64,000 nucleotides of DNA from Prostheceraeus crozeri (taxonomy: Eukaryota > Platyhelminthes > Polycladida > Euryleptidae): positions 98,501 through 162,500 of the forward strand of contig CAJQUW010005743.1 of NCBI GenBank assembly GCA_907163375.1. The letters run 5' to 3'. Positions within the stretch are counted from its first letter, which is position 1; the number at the start of each line of letters is the position of its first letter. Positions 38,981-50,665 of the stretch are shown here, piece by piece. A program made the translations under genes and the position numbers. Below the pieces are notes generated by a model, which was given only the letters and a program-made list of their open reading frames with translations, made no database searches and was not told the DNA's origin.

Positions 38981-39430
38981 AGCATTTAGAAATATACCTT
39001 TATGCATATTCTTCATTCACATATCTATAAATGCCTAAAATTCCATCAAGGCATGCTCTTTTCAGTTATCATTTTATACCCTGAAGATGACTGCGTTCTG
39101 TAGTTGAAATTACTCGAAATTGGTCAATAACGGCTGAATAAATCACATCATTAAGTTACATATACATCAGATAATAATTCAAAAGTAAGGGAATGCCAAA
39201 TTGCTGCTAATTTGGCATTCACATACTTTTGAATTATTATCTGATGTAATTTATGCATGTGTAACTTATCATCCGTACCAATTAATTCGAGTAATTTCAA
39301 CTACAGAACACAGTCATCTTCAGGGTATAAAATGATAATTGAACAGAGCATGCCTTCATGGAATTTTATAAGGCATTTATATACATGCGAATGAAGAATA
39401 TGCATAAAGGTATATTTATAAATGCTTAAA
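38981..39430. repeat. Large imperfect palindrome, arms about 220 bp
   Basis: The arms meet around GCTGCT at 39203-39208: GAATGCCAAATT on the left, AATTTGGCATTC on the right. Outward, CATCAGATAATAATTCAAAAG, TTTTATACCCTGAAGATGAC and ATATACCTTTATGCATATTC are found inverted on both sides at roughly 85-90% identity. Extra partial copies lie at 38745-38780 and 39455-39500. It is probably two copies of one interspersed repeat in head-to-head orientation, or a foldback element. Confidence 0.85.
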
Positions 39431-40563
39431 ATTTCATCAATGCATTCTCATTTTTTATACCCTGAAAATGGCTACGCTCAGTATAACTGAAATTAATTGG
39501 TTCATGATTTAATAAATTAGCATCATATCGGCAATCCTATTTTCACTTTCATTTAGAATGTCCAACCAAAGAGGCATCATCTCTACGTGATTGTTGGATG
39601 TTTATAATTATCTTAAAAGATTGCCAAATTAGACTTGACTTGACTTGACCCACCCTCTCTTAATCATGTTTGCAAGTGGACAGGCATTTGCTATATTTAT
39701 TTATCATGATTGTTAGCTGTTTGTAATTATCTTTAAAAATTTCCAAAAATGCGCTATTGGTCCACACTCGCAATCATGTTCTCATATGGATTTATTTGTC
39801 ATACTTGTACTTCCCTTTTTATACTGATCGTCAACTGCATATTTGCGTTTGAAAATTTCCAGACTGAACACTTTATCTCCTTCGTAATCATCCTAATTTC
39901 GTAATTTGTTTTATGACACATTTTTCATCAGAACTTGTCTAGTGCTCATGTAATACATATGGTGGTTCTTGTCGTTATATTATTTTTTGCCGGGAAATAA
40001 ATGTGACAGCAGGTCGTCTAATTAATGTAATGCTATTGATTCTAAGCAGCATAATTACATGAAGTGAATAAAAGCTCATGTCGTTTTCCTATTTTTTATG
40101 TTAAATGTACATGTATGTTCCTATTTATTTTAATTACTATGTTAAATTCTATAACTTCTTTTTATGCGTCAATAATATTCAATGTTTTTTGCATCAAGCA
40201 TCTTGCTGCGCATTTTAGACCAAAGTCGTTGTCTCTCAAAAAGATATCATCAATGGAGACCCGACACTACCAAGCCAGCACAACCGATGGCAGAGAAGCA
40301 TACCACTGTTCTGTAGGCCAACATTTACTTTTGAGGTGAGTCCCTAAAATAATTTCTTGTGCGATTATTTGTCACTGCCTCCGCATGTTTTAGTTTTAGC
40401 AGCATTGAGGTTTTCTGCTGTTAATCCTTGGAGCATTTCGTAGCAGGATGACTTTGATCAACAATATTCATCACTATCAACAGCAAATTTCTTCAATATT
40501 TTGCTACAACGTCAAGTAGGCTATAACTGTAATTTCATCAAAAGAATGTGAACATATAATTAG

Positions 40564-40775
40564 ATGTCGGCGGCTGTCGGGGAATTGTCGGCGGCAGCTG
40601 TCGGGGAATTGTCGGTGGCTGTCGGGGAATTGTCGGTAGTGTGTCGGCGAAACAGTCGGGGAATTGTCGGCTCACCGATTCGTCGGCAGATAGTCGGGGA
40701 ATTAGGACCTTTGCCGTCATTAAGCCGAGTCGGCTTCCCGACAATAGACCGACAGTTCACCGACAGTTTTTTTTC
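40564..40775. repeat. Right GTCGG subterminal array
   Basis: GTCGGGGAATTGTCGG recurs about five times over 120 bases, then inverse words CCGACAATAGACCGAC and CACCGACAG lead to the terminal A/T run and CACCGGG. Two minus-strand frames of Pro/Thr/Asn repeats here are repeat by-products. Confidence 0.8.
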
Positions 40776-40781
40776 ACCGGG

Positions 40782-42236
40782 TTGTTTCCTTTGTTATGTA
40801 ATATGTTGTTCTACAAGCCAAAAACTATCAAGCAAAACAAAAATAAAGAAAATCGGTCAATCAGAGCCAGTATAGCACCATTATTCATCAACAATAATGT
40901 AACTGCTACATGTGATTAACTGGACTTCATGTTCCATAGATTCCTGACTTCGTTGCGGTGGTGTTGGCAGCACTCCTGATTGCTGATTGAATGTTAGAGC
41001 AGTTACAGCCGTCCAAGAAAGAACACATGGAATCAAAATTAACACTGATTGATGTCGCTATGAACTTTTTCTGAAAGCTACTTTGAAATCAAACAGAATT
41101 CAATATTATTTGTTTAAATAATGAAAATATCCGTTGTTTACTAATTATCATAAAAATCGATAGAATCAATTCACAACTTTACACAGAAAATAAACAGGTA
41201 TTCCGTGAATACTATACACGCTGCGCTACTGCATCGGCTTTTTTCTGTGACTATCAAAAAATTTTCGACTTAATCGTTCCTTGGTTAGCAATGCCGCACC
41301 ATGCAACATACACTGTTATGATCTGTAGAAGAATTTCAACAGCTTTTAGGAAAATAGATTTTTTAAATCGCCTTAAAAAGGAAGGTGGAAGCAGTCAAAT
41401 TCACAAATTATAGGTAAGCAAGTAAGTGTTTTATTTAAATGTTAGGAAACATGACATACGAGGCACAAATACAAGGCAAGCAATCAGAAATAAGGAAAAT
41501 GTTTATGAGCATAAATGTCAAAATCATTAAGCGAAAAATTCATGTAGAAATTAGCACATCCATGGAATGAAAGAATTTAATCTTTGAGTAGTTCGTAAGG
41601 GAATGCACATACGACCTGACGAGGTAAATGTGAAGGAACTAAGTAATACAAAGGGTGGAAAATGTTGTATTCACACTCATTGAAATACATATGGGCCGGA
41701 TTTTGAAATCGTTCCAACTTTATGTCGATACTCTTTGATGAAGACACGAAAAGGTAGCACAGAGAAGAAAAAGATTAGTGATCAGTAGGGACCGGATTTT
41801 TATATTTTCGCATGAAACATTTTTTCACATTTTTTGACGTTTATCGGGATTTTTACATATTTCCGATTTTCTCATTCTGTTCATTGTTTTTTATTGCAAC
41901 ATCACGTATTTTCGTCCAAAACATGTACGTCGTACGTGTGTGTACGTGTCAATTCAAATTGACCTACTCTTGCGAATCTACATCTATCTCATTGTATCCT
42001 GTATTGGTGTAGATGTAGCGTGTAGGCACACGCCATTGTGAACCCAGTCTCAGATTGGCGGAAACCTTCACACTTGTAAGCGAATATTGTCGAAAAATTC
42101 GTTCAAGTCATCAGCTGAAATCCGGATTTTGCAGTTATGGATAACATCTCAAGTGTACTGAGTGGCGACAACAACAATTGCCTCACAATGTGCGGTGAAC
42201 GCATTACAGAGGTATGTTTAAGACATAGACAATAAT
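40782..42236. other. Intergenic with one possible host exon
   Basis: No long frame. See the exon candidate at 42137-42211. The remainder is AT-rich with no repeat recognised. Confidence 0.4.
42137..42211 (+). other. Possible first coding exon of a host gene
   Basis: ATG at 42137 opens 25 codons (MDNISSVLSGDNNNCLTMCG) ending in ACAGAG, then a consensus donor GTATGT. A GC-richer stretch lies upstream. No downstream exon could be followed; LINE sequence starts nearby. Confidence 0.25.
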
Positions 42237-43007
42237 AAAAATATAACAAGGTACAAGTGCATCATAAAAACGAGTTGTACAACTTTACCTTCCGAAGTGG
42301 ATAAATGAGTTACCAAATCGAACATGTTTGGCTCGCGGTGCTGTAATACACAGAGGATTTCGCAGAGTGGGTTTTCTCTCATCAAACATGATATTCAAAG
42401 AATGGTTACTATCACTAACAATTGTAGTAAACAACCGTTTACACAAGGTCTCGGTAACAGATGTCAAATCAGACAAATCATGATTACGAAAAAATCTTGC
42501 TGCTAGTTTCTCGACCCGTAAAAGTTTTTCAAACAAATATTTATGGAGGTTGCAGAAGGTGGGAAAACCATAAGTGATGACCGAACGAATAAAAGAAACG
42601 TAGCATTCAAAAATTATCTTTGGTGGGCAGTCACATAGTTTTAAATTACGGAGAATATACATTCGTCGGTAACATTTCTTAACAATTATTGAAATATGCA
42701 ATTTCCAACATAAGTCTTCAGAGAAAGTAATACCCAACTTCATAGATGCTACAGTAGAAATAGATTGTGTATTTCCACAGCAAGAAATTGATGAAAGTGA
42801 AATCGACTTTTTAATTATACAATTCCTGACAGCACATTTACTGTAATTGATCGATAAGCCAATATCATTGGACCACCTTTCAACATGCAAAAACTCATTC
42901 TGTAAGTTTGCAAGGGATAAAACGATAGCATCATGAGGCAACCGGTCACAAATCCTGTTCCTGATGTTAAGACACAAATCAATTCCTAGAATTCCCAGAA
43001 ACACTAT
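42237..43007 (-). mobile_element. 5'-truncated LINE copy, C-terminal part of the reverse transcriptase protein
   Basis: The 239-residue minus-strand frame (42285-43004) matches the post-palm part of non-LTR retrotransposon ORF2: ERWSNDIGLSINYSKC, MKLGITFSEDLCWKLHIS, MYILRNLKLCDCPPKIIFECYVSFIRSVITYGFP and EKLLRVEKLAARFF. The palm YADD/YIDD box is absent, being beyond the truncation. It abuts the 5' end of the + strand LINE at about 43008. Frame open but partial; not functional. Confidence 0.8.
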
Positions 43008-43367
43008 CCGCGTGCGGCGGTTGTCTGTTTCTGTGCTCTCGCATCTCTGATTTGTTCCGTGGAATATCTTGGGTTTCTGCAGGCGGTCTTCGTGGAAATT
43101 TATATCAATCTCCTCCTAGTGTGCTTCTGAGTGCCAATCCATCGTCATTTTGGAATTATTTCGGCGTTCTTCGTCCGTATTTTCGGAATCCTTTCTCCCG
43201 TGTGATCACTTATCACTTTTGGCCATTCTGTCGTGTACTGACGGCTTTGTGTCTCTGTGTTTGTGTGCGGTCGATTGCGCGTGGATACGTCATTGATTGG
43301 AGAGCACGAAGTTTTCTCGTTTCTTAAATCAAGACTGACCAATTTCTAATAGATCAGCGTGTACTGG

Positions 43368-43426
43368 CATAGCCAAGGGGTACAAGCCGTAGCTTACATC
43401 GCCGACGGATCTGCGTTCGAATCGTA
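43368..43426 (+). promoter_or_regulatory. tRNA-like A and B boxes in the LINE leader
   Basis: TAGCCAAGGGG (43370-43380) fits the RNA polymerase III A box and GCGTTCGAATC (43413-43423) fits the B box, 33 bases apart. A T-arm-like stem (TGCG/CGTA) can form, but no proper anticodon arm. It may be a tRNA-derived SINE head or an internal pol III promoter just 28 bases before ORF1. Confidence 0.45.
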
Positions 43427-43453
43427 CGACAGAAGTTTTGATCTTTTTGCGTT

Positions 43454-44182
43454 ATGTCTAGAAAGGGAGTCAAAGAGTCTGATGACATTCTCAATATGTC
43501 AGACTCCCAATTGAGGCAGTGTAGTTGTACAAAATCTCAGCTAGTTGATGCCTTAATCAAATTGAGAAATAAGCCTACTGATTCTAATTCCAAGGCGGAG
43601 ATTTTTGAAACTGATGAATTTTCTACGTTACTTATTGAAATGAACAAAAAGCTCGACATTCTTATTGCTGATAATCAAGCATTGAAAAAGGAGGTCGAGG
43701 TGTTAAAGAAAACAGTTGAAATTCAAGGTGCCGTGATTGAAAAGCATGAACGTGAAAGTCGGAAAAATAATATAATTATCAGAGGAGTTGAAGAGTCTCA
43801 CGATTTGAACGCTGTTGTGGTTCGTATTGCCAACACCATCAATGTGCCTTTAAACACTGACGAAGACTGTCTCAGTATTCACAGAATTGGTCGACCATCT
43901 GGTAACAGAATACGCCCCATCAGAGTTATTTTCCGAAATAGTTCTAAGAAATGGGAGACTTTGAAAGCCTCCAGAATGCTGAGGAGATCCGAAGAGTTCC
44001 CCAATGTTTACGTAAACTGCGATCTGACACCTTTTCAACAACATCAAGAAAGATATTTGAGACAAAGGAGAGATGCTGAAATTGCAAAACCTCAGAATGA
44101 AGGAAAATCTGTTCGTATATACAGAGGCGCTGTTTACATCGATAATATCAAGCTTCAGGATGACCAAACTCCTTTTCGGTAA
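43454..44182 (+). CDS. LINE ORF1: coiled coil plus RNA-binding domain
   Basis: 242 residues. After an N-terminal charged region, a coiled coil spans about residues 60-108 (LLIEMNKKLDILIADNQALKKEVEVLKKTVEIQ). An L1-ORF1-like RNA-recognition domain follows (ESRKNNIIIRGVEES, LSIHRIGRPSGNRIRPIRVIFRNSSKKWETL), then a C-terminal region with VYVNCDLTPFQQHQERYLRQRR. It packages the LINE RNA. Frame whole. ORF2 follows in another frame. Confidence 0.85.
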   Translation: MSRKGVKESDDILNMSDSQLRQCSCTKSQLVDALIKLRNKPTDSNSKAEIFETDEFSTLLIEMNKKLDILIADNQALKKEVEVLKKTVEIQGAVIEKHERESRKNNIIIRGVEESHDLNAVVVRIANTINVPLNTDEDCLSIHRIGRPSGNRIRPIRVIFRNSSKKWETLKASRMLRRSEEFPNVYVNCDLTPFQQHQERYLRQRRDAEIAKPQNEGKSVRIYRGAVYIDNIKLQDDQTPFR

Positions 44183-44220
44183 TATCTTTTAGCGAGTGTC
44201 ATAATATACTTTCCAGAAAG

Positions 44221-46838
44221 TTGTATTTACCATCGTTTCTTTTAGCTAATGTTCGATCGCTTCTACCTAAAATAGATGATGTTCGTGCCATTGCAAGTTC
44301 CATTTCCCCTGATGTTTTACTATTTACTGAGACATGGCTTTTTTCTTCCATTTTGGATTCCCTTGTACATGTTCCAGGTTATACGATTGTGCGAAGCGAC
44401 AGGTCTTCAAGTCATCGTGGGGGAGGAGCTGCAATCTATGTCAACAACAATATACATTTTGACCGTTTTTGTCCTTCAATATCTCACGATGATGTCGATG
44501 ACGTTTGGGTAATTTTTCCACTGCTGAAAATTATTGTTCTTTGCATTTATGTCATTCCCAATCGAACTGTGTCTGCCAGTAACGATATTGATAATTATAT
44601 TGTTGATAATTTTGATATTTTATTGTGCAGCAATCCAGATTTTCATATAGTAATTGGAGGGGATTTCAATCGTATTCGCTGCTCATTTTCTGATGATTTG
44701 GATGTGGTGAATCTTGTAACGACTGCAACTCGTGGTAATGCCATACTCGATTTATTTTTTGTAAGTGAAGATGTAAATTCACAATATCATATCACTGTTA
44801 CTGCTCCTGTAGCTTCTTCAGATCATCGTTGCGTTTTAGCTTACCCTGATAATGACACTTACTTGAAAGGATGTATAAAAAGACGTGTTTACGATGTACG
44901 CGAGTCCAATTTGAATATGTTATTGTCAGAAATGAGTAAAATCAATTGGAGAGACTTTTATTATTCAAATGAGTCAAGTGAAAACAAGTGTAATATTTTT
45001 CATGAGATGTTGTCAGATTTCGTGCATACCTTCATACCGCATTACACTGTTTTCCTAACTCCGAAGGATAAACCCTGGATTACACCATTACTAAAGATGT
45101 TCATTCAACGGCGGTGGGATGCCTATCGTCGTCGAGACTTTGATGGCTATAATTACTGGAAGTTGAAAGTTCAGACTGAAATTACCAAAGCCAAGAAGAA
45201 TTGGGCTGATGGAGTAAACCACGGTGGCAAAAACCTGTGGAGAGTGGTCAATCAAGTTCGTGGCACAAAATCTATTGATCCTGTCTATCGTCTTTGCACT
45301 CAACTGGGAGGCACTCAGAATGCAGTCGAACTGATCAACAATACTTTCAAAGATGTCTACGCTAATGACAGTGGAAATTCTTTGAATTTTTCAAATCTTG
45401 AAGACGATGAGTGGTCGGTAGATTTCTCTTGTTTCGATATAGAACAATGGCTTGACAGGGTTAAAGCCAGAAAAGCGCCTGGGAGTGATTGCATCCCAAC
45501 TCAAGTCTACAAAGTCCTAGCACCCGTGATAGCTGGCCCACTATGTCACATTTTTCATCTGTGTATCAGCGAAAGACATGTACCAACCAGATGGAAATAC
45601 AGTCATGTATCTCCAATCCCCAAACATGGCTGCTTCGATCTAGAGCATATTCGACCGATTTCGTTATTACCCCTGCCCGCAAAGCTATTAGAATATCTTG
45701 TTCTTCAAAGTGGTGTTAAAAATGCTCTTATTCATCATTTCGGCAGTAATCAATTCGGTGGCCGTCCGGGTTCTTCTACTACGGCGGCATTGTTGAAGTT
45801 GATGGACGATACAACACGCCTCCTTGATAGGCATGACATTGGGGGAGTTCAAATCGTATCCTACGATTTCAAAAAAGCCTTTGACCAACTCCGACATGAC
45901 ATTGTCATTCAGAGACTGATTGGAATTGACGTACCTTTGGGATTCATTCATCTTGTACGTGATTATTTATCAGGTCGTACTCAGGCGGTGAGAATTGGTG
46001 ATTCAATCAGCAAAAAAGTTGAAGTTCCATCCGGTGTGCCACAGGGTTCTTTATTCGGCCCCTATCTGTACTGTATTGTTGCCGCATCTCTGTCATCGGT
46101 CGATTCAAGTTCAACTATCATCAAGTACATTGATGATTTAGCCTACTGTATCCCAGTTTTTCGTAGAGATAATTTGACTAACTTTATCGGTGAGCATTTA
46201 CACTTGATCCAATGGTCCACATCTAACGGTCTCACTTTGAACAACGCGAAATCTAAGAAATTGTTCATCCAAAGATTTAATGATTGCTTTTCTCCCGTGC
46301 ATTCTGATGTTGAGGACGTTGATACTCTTCGCATTTTGGGTGTTCAGCTGAATAGCCGCCTCACTTGGGATACTCACATCAACTCAGTGATAAAGGTTGC
46401 TAATCAGAGGATGTATGGATTCGCTTACTCAAGCCTCTCATCTCTTCCAATGAATTGACTGTTACCTATTACGCATTAATACGAAGTATTCTCGAATATG
46501 CTTCATGCGTTTTTGTTCATTTGCCGTCTTCTCTTGAGTACAAACTGGAACGTTGTCAAAATCGTTATCACAAATTGATTTGTTCTTTGCCAAGATACTT
46601 TCGAACATCGCATTGTGGTTGCAACCGTTTCCCTGACTTAAAACAACGTCGGCTTGAAGCTGCTTGTAGACTGTTTCATGAAGCGTGTATTGACCAGAAG
46701 CATATTTTACACGATCTCATGCCTCAACGTTCTACTCGAACTCATCGCCTCTTACAGCCTTCTGCTAATACTACAAGACGTTTGAATTCCTTTGTTCCAT
46801 TTTGTTGTGCGTCTGCTTTAAATTCAAGAGTTGTGTGA
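44221..46838 (+). pseudogene. LINE ORF2: endonuclease and reverse transcriptase, one frameshift
   Basis: The endonuclease comes first: NVRSLLPKIDDVRAI, LFTETWL, GGDFN and SSDHRCV. The reverse transcriptase follows: KARKAPGSDCIPTQVYK, RPISLLPLPAKLLE, QFGGRPGSSTTAAL, VSYDFKKAFDQLRHD, SGVPQGSLFGP and IIKYIDDLAY (about residue 635, YIDD in place of YADD). Past the palm, GFAYSS is followed by a shift near 46435 after which ISSNELTVTYYALIRSILEYASCVF continues to 46838. Two frames with one break of about one base. It resembles CR1/L2/Jockey clades; no RNase H domain is seen. The start codon is unclear. Confidence 0.85.
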
Positions 46839-46941
46839 TTTTTCTTCTATTTTATTTTTGACTGCGTATATTTTTCCTTAATGCAACGATATACTGTAAC
46901 TTAAATGATTTTCATTTATTGAATAAATTCTATTCTATTCT

Positions 46942-47429
46942 AAGAACACAGACCAGGTTACAAAGAAGTGATTTGCGCATAGACACACTTCGATTTTCGC
47001 ATTATTCAACGTTTTTGACAGTCATCAAGCTAGTGAAAAGTGAATACATAAACGCATGAGCGTTTATTTAAAAAGCAATTATACAACCCCCAAAGAATCA
47101 GATTCATCTGCGCGCGCTTCGGTTTCCTAGAATGGAGGATTGTATCTAACCTTAATAACGAAATGGCACATCACAGAATTAGACAACTTGCTCCTTCTCG
47201 AATGGATAATTCGTGTATCGCTTGCTATTGGAAATGGCAAGCAATAAGCTGTCAGAGGACACCAGAGCCAGTGAGAGATGCGTGCGTGCTGTGATATCAC
47301 TTCGCACACACCAAAACACACATCGTCTCTAGCTGACATTCGATTCAGTGTATGCACTATACAGCAAGGAATGGTGAGAAGACGGTGGTGAAATCATCAA
47401 GTGAACTAATTTTCATACGCCTGCTACTT
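46942..47429. other. Intergenic, no gene seen
   Basis: No recognisable gene or repeat between the LINE tail and the second copy of the 33.9 kb repeat. Confidence 0.5.
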
Positions 47430-47710
47430 TTTTTAAATAATGATGATCGGAAGGGCCAACATTATGGAGAAAACTTGTGCGCAATGATCTGAATTCTTCG
47501 AATCTGAAGGAATTTTGGCAATCGAAGGACTTTGCTGGAACTCACATTAATCCGCAAGCGACGAACGACTTTTTTCCTATCTTTGCAAGGTATTAGGAAT
47601 TCCTTTTTGCCCGATTAATAGGCTCCTCGATGTGCCGTCAATTTGGTATTAATCACACTTCTAGCAAACCGAAGCAGATAAACAAAATATTTAATTCTGT
47701 GCAGCCACCT
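47430..47710. repeat. Second copy of the 33.9-34.16 kb interspersed repeat
   Basis: Shares GGGCCAACATTATGGAGAAAAC, GCGCAATGATCTGAATTC and TTCTAGCAAA...AATTCTGTG with 33895-34165, with several short indels. Non-coding and diverged, so an old repeat family. Confidence 0.75.
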
Positions 47711-48515
47711 GATGGTAATCGGCGGTGGAATACACAAAAATATAGCAGCGATGAAAATCACGTGATTCTTTGGTTCTAGACAAATAATGCGAGAAATAAT
47801 CCATACAATATCTCATCAAATCGCACGAGCTTTTCTTAGAAACAGTGCCATTGCTTTGATATTCTTCAATAACGTCAATAACACAATAAAACTCACAAAA
47901 CTGTATAGATTTCGTTGGATACGAAATACAGAGGTTGCACATGTACAATGCATCATACAGCACATTATGTGTCAAATGACACTCCCGGGTTGGACCGCCT
48001 GATCGGACAGACAGTTTAAGGCTCGCCAGCCACCGGCCCGACACCGACCATAAATTTTAAAGACCAGCCGGTGAACTGGTTGGTTTAATAAAGCTTAATT
48101 ATAGCAACCACTGATGATATTCAAGTTTGAATTAATTGATCAGTCTGTCAAAGGAATTACAACATTGTAAGATTATGTAAATGCAACACAATAGCGCCCT
48201 ATATGCATGTTATGCGACATAAATATCGTGAGTGTTTCTTAAGCAGTTAAAAAATCATTAACTGATGCATGTAGCTTCAAACACTACTTTATACCAAATG
48301 AACTTTCCAAAATCCTATGTTCTATTCTGCTGTACATGAATTTAGCAAGAACTGTGTACTCCTTAGGCCATCTATCGAAAGATAGTCCCACATCTTGAAT
48401 GATGTCATTACATGGGATAGTTTATGTAATTCTTATAAAATATGCAAAGAATGATGGATTTCAACTCAACGACATGCAGCAACAGTAAGGATTACCTACT
48501 TCATGTATGTTGTAT

Positions 48516-48600
48516 GGCAGGGGTTCCCAATCTGGGGTACACGTAACCCTTGGGGTACGTGAAGGAATTTTGAGGGGTACGCAGAATGTGGGAGATTTAT
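48516..48600. repeat. hAT-like terminal fragment
   Basis: CAGGGGTTCCCAATCTGGGG at 48518 is the kind of end found in many hAT transposons and MITEs, followed by a TACGTGAAGG-rich body. The matching opposite end is not seen. Confidence 0.45.
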
Positions 48601-48705
48601 CATAATTCAATTTTGCTTTCATTACTTTCCTGTTCATGGGTCAGTTGAACTGCTAAACTTCGTGCTCATTCCACATTGGATTGTCATCATCTGGCCTTGA
48701 AGCAA

Positions 48706-49430
48706 CCATTGCTAATAAGTAGACAGCGACAATTTAGGTGAATCACCTAAAATGAAATTTTTACGTAAAATCTGGATATTTTGTAAAAAACACCTACATA
48801 GATCACCTAAATATTGTCATTGCGACAAAAACGTGAAATTTGATTAACTCATCTACATGTACTCACATTGGAAGACATTGAGAAAATCGTCGTAGCGAAT
48901 TACTTTTATAATCGGAATAATGAAGACATTGATGAGTGATTCTGGACAGTACTACATGATTCTGGTCATAGTTTCTAATTTTTATCTATACATTTATAGA
49001 GTTTATATTGCATTTGAAATACGAGTAACTTTGATCTGTTTGACACATACACAATTGTACTATGGAATTGTCAATATGCCTTTTGAAACATATGTACTTA
49101 GTTGTCAATGTTTCATCTGTGCAGTTGCTGAAGCTTGAATAAATTCGTTCCGAATCGCCATTAAATCTAGGCTTTACTTGCCATTATCTTTTCTATTCTT
49201 CTTTTTGAACTTATACGTAGATTATTGTCGCGGTATTTGTTTACAAATTGGTTACCGAAAAAGGCACAATTCATGGAAATAAACAAAAACTACCATTGTT
49301 CTCAATGAATCTAGATATTTTGATGGATTTTTGATTCACCTAAATAAACAACCTAAATTTGTAAAATTGTTCACCTATTACCCGATTAACCAAAATCTAT
49401 GGCACTCCTATAGGAAACGTCCTACGGAAT
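48706..49430. repeat. Left half of an inverted repeat pair (partner 55800-55990)
   Basis: Contains AGTAGACAGCGACAATTTAGGTGA (at 48719-48742) and, 630 bp later, TTACCCGATTAACCAAAATC then ATGGCACTC. Both segments reappear inverted at 55.9 kb. Several ACCTAAAT words are repeated in between. Confidence 0.6.
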
Positions 49431-49665
49431 TATTGTAATTTTCCTATAGCGGGTAGTGCTATTGCTATGGAACTCTATTCTATGGCACTGTTGGAATATT
49501 TTGTCCCATTGAATTTTGGGGAACTTTGATCCTATTGCCTGTGGGACTAATTTGTCCCATAGACTTGTGGGATATCCTGTCTTATCGAATTTCGGGAAAT
49601 CCTGTTCTATCGAACTTCTGTCCCATAGAATTTTGGGAAATTCAGTTTTCATGGCAGCTCCTAAT
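49430..49665. repeat. Degenerate short tandem repeats, GTCCCATAGAATTTTGGG type
   Basis: Words TGTCCCATAGA..TTGGGA and CTATCGAA recur with 25-45 bp spacing, heavily mutated. Minus and plus frames are open through them by chance. Confidence 0.6.
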
Positions 49666-50303
49666 GCTACAGCGTGTCTAAACCTTTCCGCGACATACTG
49701 ACGCTTTATGTGATCATGATTGTAAAGAATAATCAGTTTAGTTTAGCAATTGTGATGTCAATTTAAAGACAACATGCATGAGGTATTTGCACTTTTCACT
49801 TTCGATCCCCTTGACATGTCGGTGAAAGTCCGGCCCAGATTTCAAAAAAAAAATAGTTTGAGTATCAATCACACTATGGAGCATTATTTTTTAGCTAATT
49901 TCGTGATCATTCACAAAACGCCATTAAATTCAAAAAACACCCAATGATTTTTAATATCTTCTCTTTTTAACCGTTTGAACACTTGCTTCGATGAAAAGTT
50001 TCTCAGAAATCATTCACCATATTTCTTTCTCTTCCATTGGGAAATGTAGTAGGAGTTGATCTGCAACAAACAGGAAATACATTATAAATATGCGATAAAT
50101 GATAAGTTGATGATGGAACATAGACGTTCTGCATATAGGCAAATAAACTTCATTTAAATGAAAAATAATGCAAAATATTGTAATTGAAGAGTATTTGATA
50201 ATTGCTATGTTTCTTGTATTGGAGATTTATATTATTAATATAGGATTATAACATAATCATGCAAATGCGCCCCTCTGTGATCTTGCGGATGAAAAATATC
50301 GCC

Positions 50304-50665
50304 AGAAGTTTCATTTTACTTGTTTATTGTCACAACTGCGTTTCGTCTGCTCTCAGTAGTTGTGACACGCAGAATGAATCAAACTGATTGAAACATGATT
50401 CCTGCTAGAATATCGATCAGACAATGGTCCTTTCTTTTTATTCAAGTTGTCGATGCACTTCTTTTCCTATTAGTAATTTATTCTGCACATGTACTTTTTA
50501 GCTACTACTTATTCATTTCGTGATTGCTTGTCCAGTGACTGTCCATTGCTTGATCGATACTCTAGTAGGAATCATGTTTCAATTAGTTTGATTCAGTCTG
50601 CGTGTCACACCTAGTAAGAGCAGACAAATAAACTTTTGACAATAAGTAAGTAAAATGAAACTTTA
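50304..50665. repeat. MITE with about 118-bp terminal inverted repeats
   Basis: The left arm from AAGTTTCATTTTACTTG (50305) to about 50423 is the inverse of about 50549-50665, including TGTGACACGCAGA, TGAATCAAACT and TGAAACATGATTCCT. The body is about 125 bp with no coding capacity. It is a non-autonomous DNA transposon or foldback element; the target duplication is unclear. Confidence 0.9.

Larger units (their letters stand above)
34657..40781. mobile_element. Probable DNA transposon with CCCGG termini and GTCGG subterminal arrays
   Basis: The left end CCCGGTTCAAAAAAAATCG and the right end (inverse CCCGGTGAAAAAAAACTG) are terminal inverted repeats. Both ends carry 150-220 bp of clustered GTCGG words (34677-34875 and 40564-40775), with GTCGGGGAATT tandemly repeated on the right. 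The span is 6.1 kb. No transposase motif is recognised inside; one 139-residue frame (36211-36630) and exon-like pieces with donors at about 35083 and 40336 are the only coding candidates. Flanking bases do not show a clear target duplication (TT on both sides only). The superfamily is not assigned. Confidence 0.6.
43008..46941 (+). mobile_element. Near full-length non-LTR retrotransposon (CR1/L2/Jockey group)
   Basis: A GC-richer 5' UTR with a tRNA-like A/B-box segment, ORF1 (43454-44182), ORF2 with apurinic-type endonuclease and reverse transcriptase (44221 onward), a short 3' UTR and an ATTCT tandem tail (46930-46941). One frameshift near 46435 splits ORF2. No target duplication is recognised at the limits, which are approximate. 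Confidence 0.8.

Noticed and set aside
40538-40760. Pro/Thr/Asn-repeat proteins on the minus strand
   Set aside because: Translation of the GTCGGGGAATT subterminal array.
43360-43440. A functional tRNA gene
   Set aside because: A and B boxes are present, but no proper acceptor or anticodon stem can be drawn.
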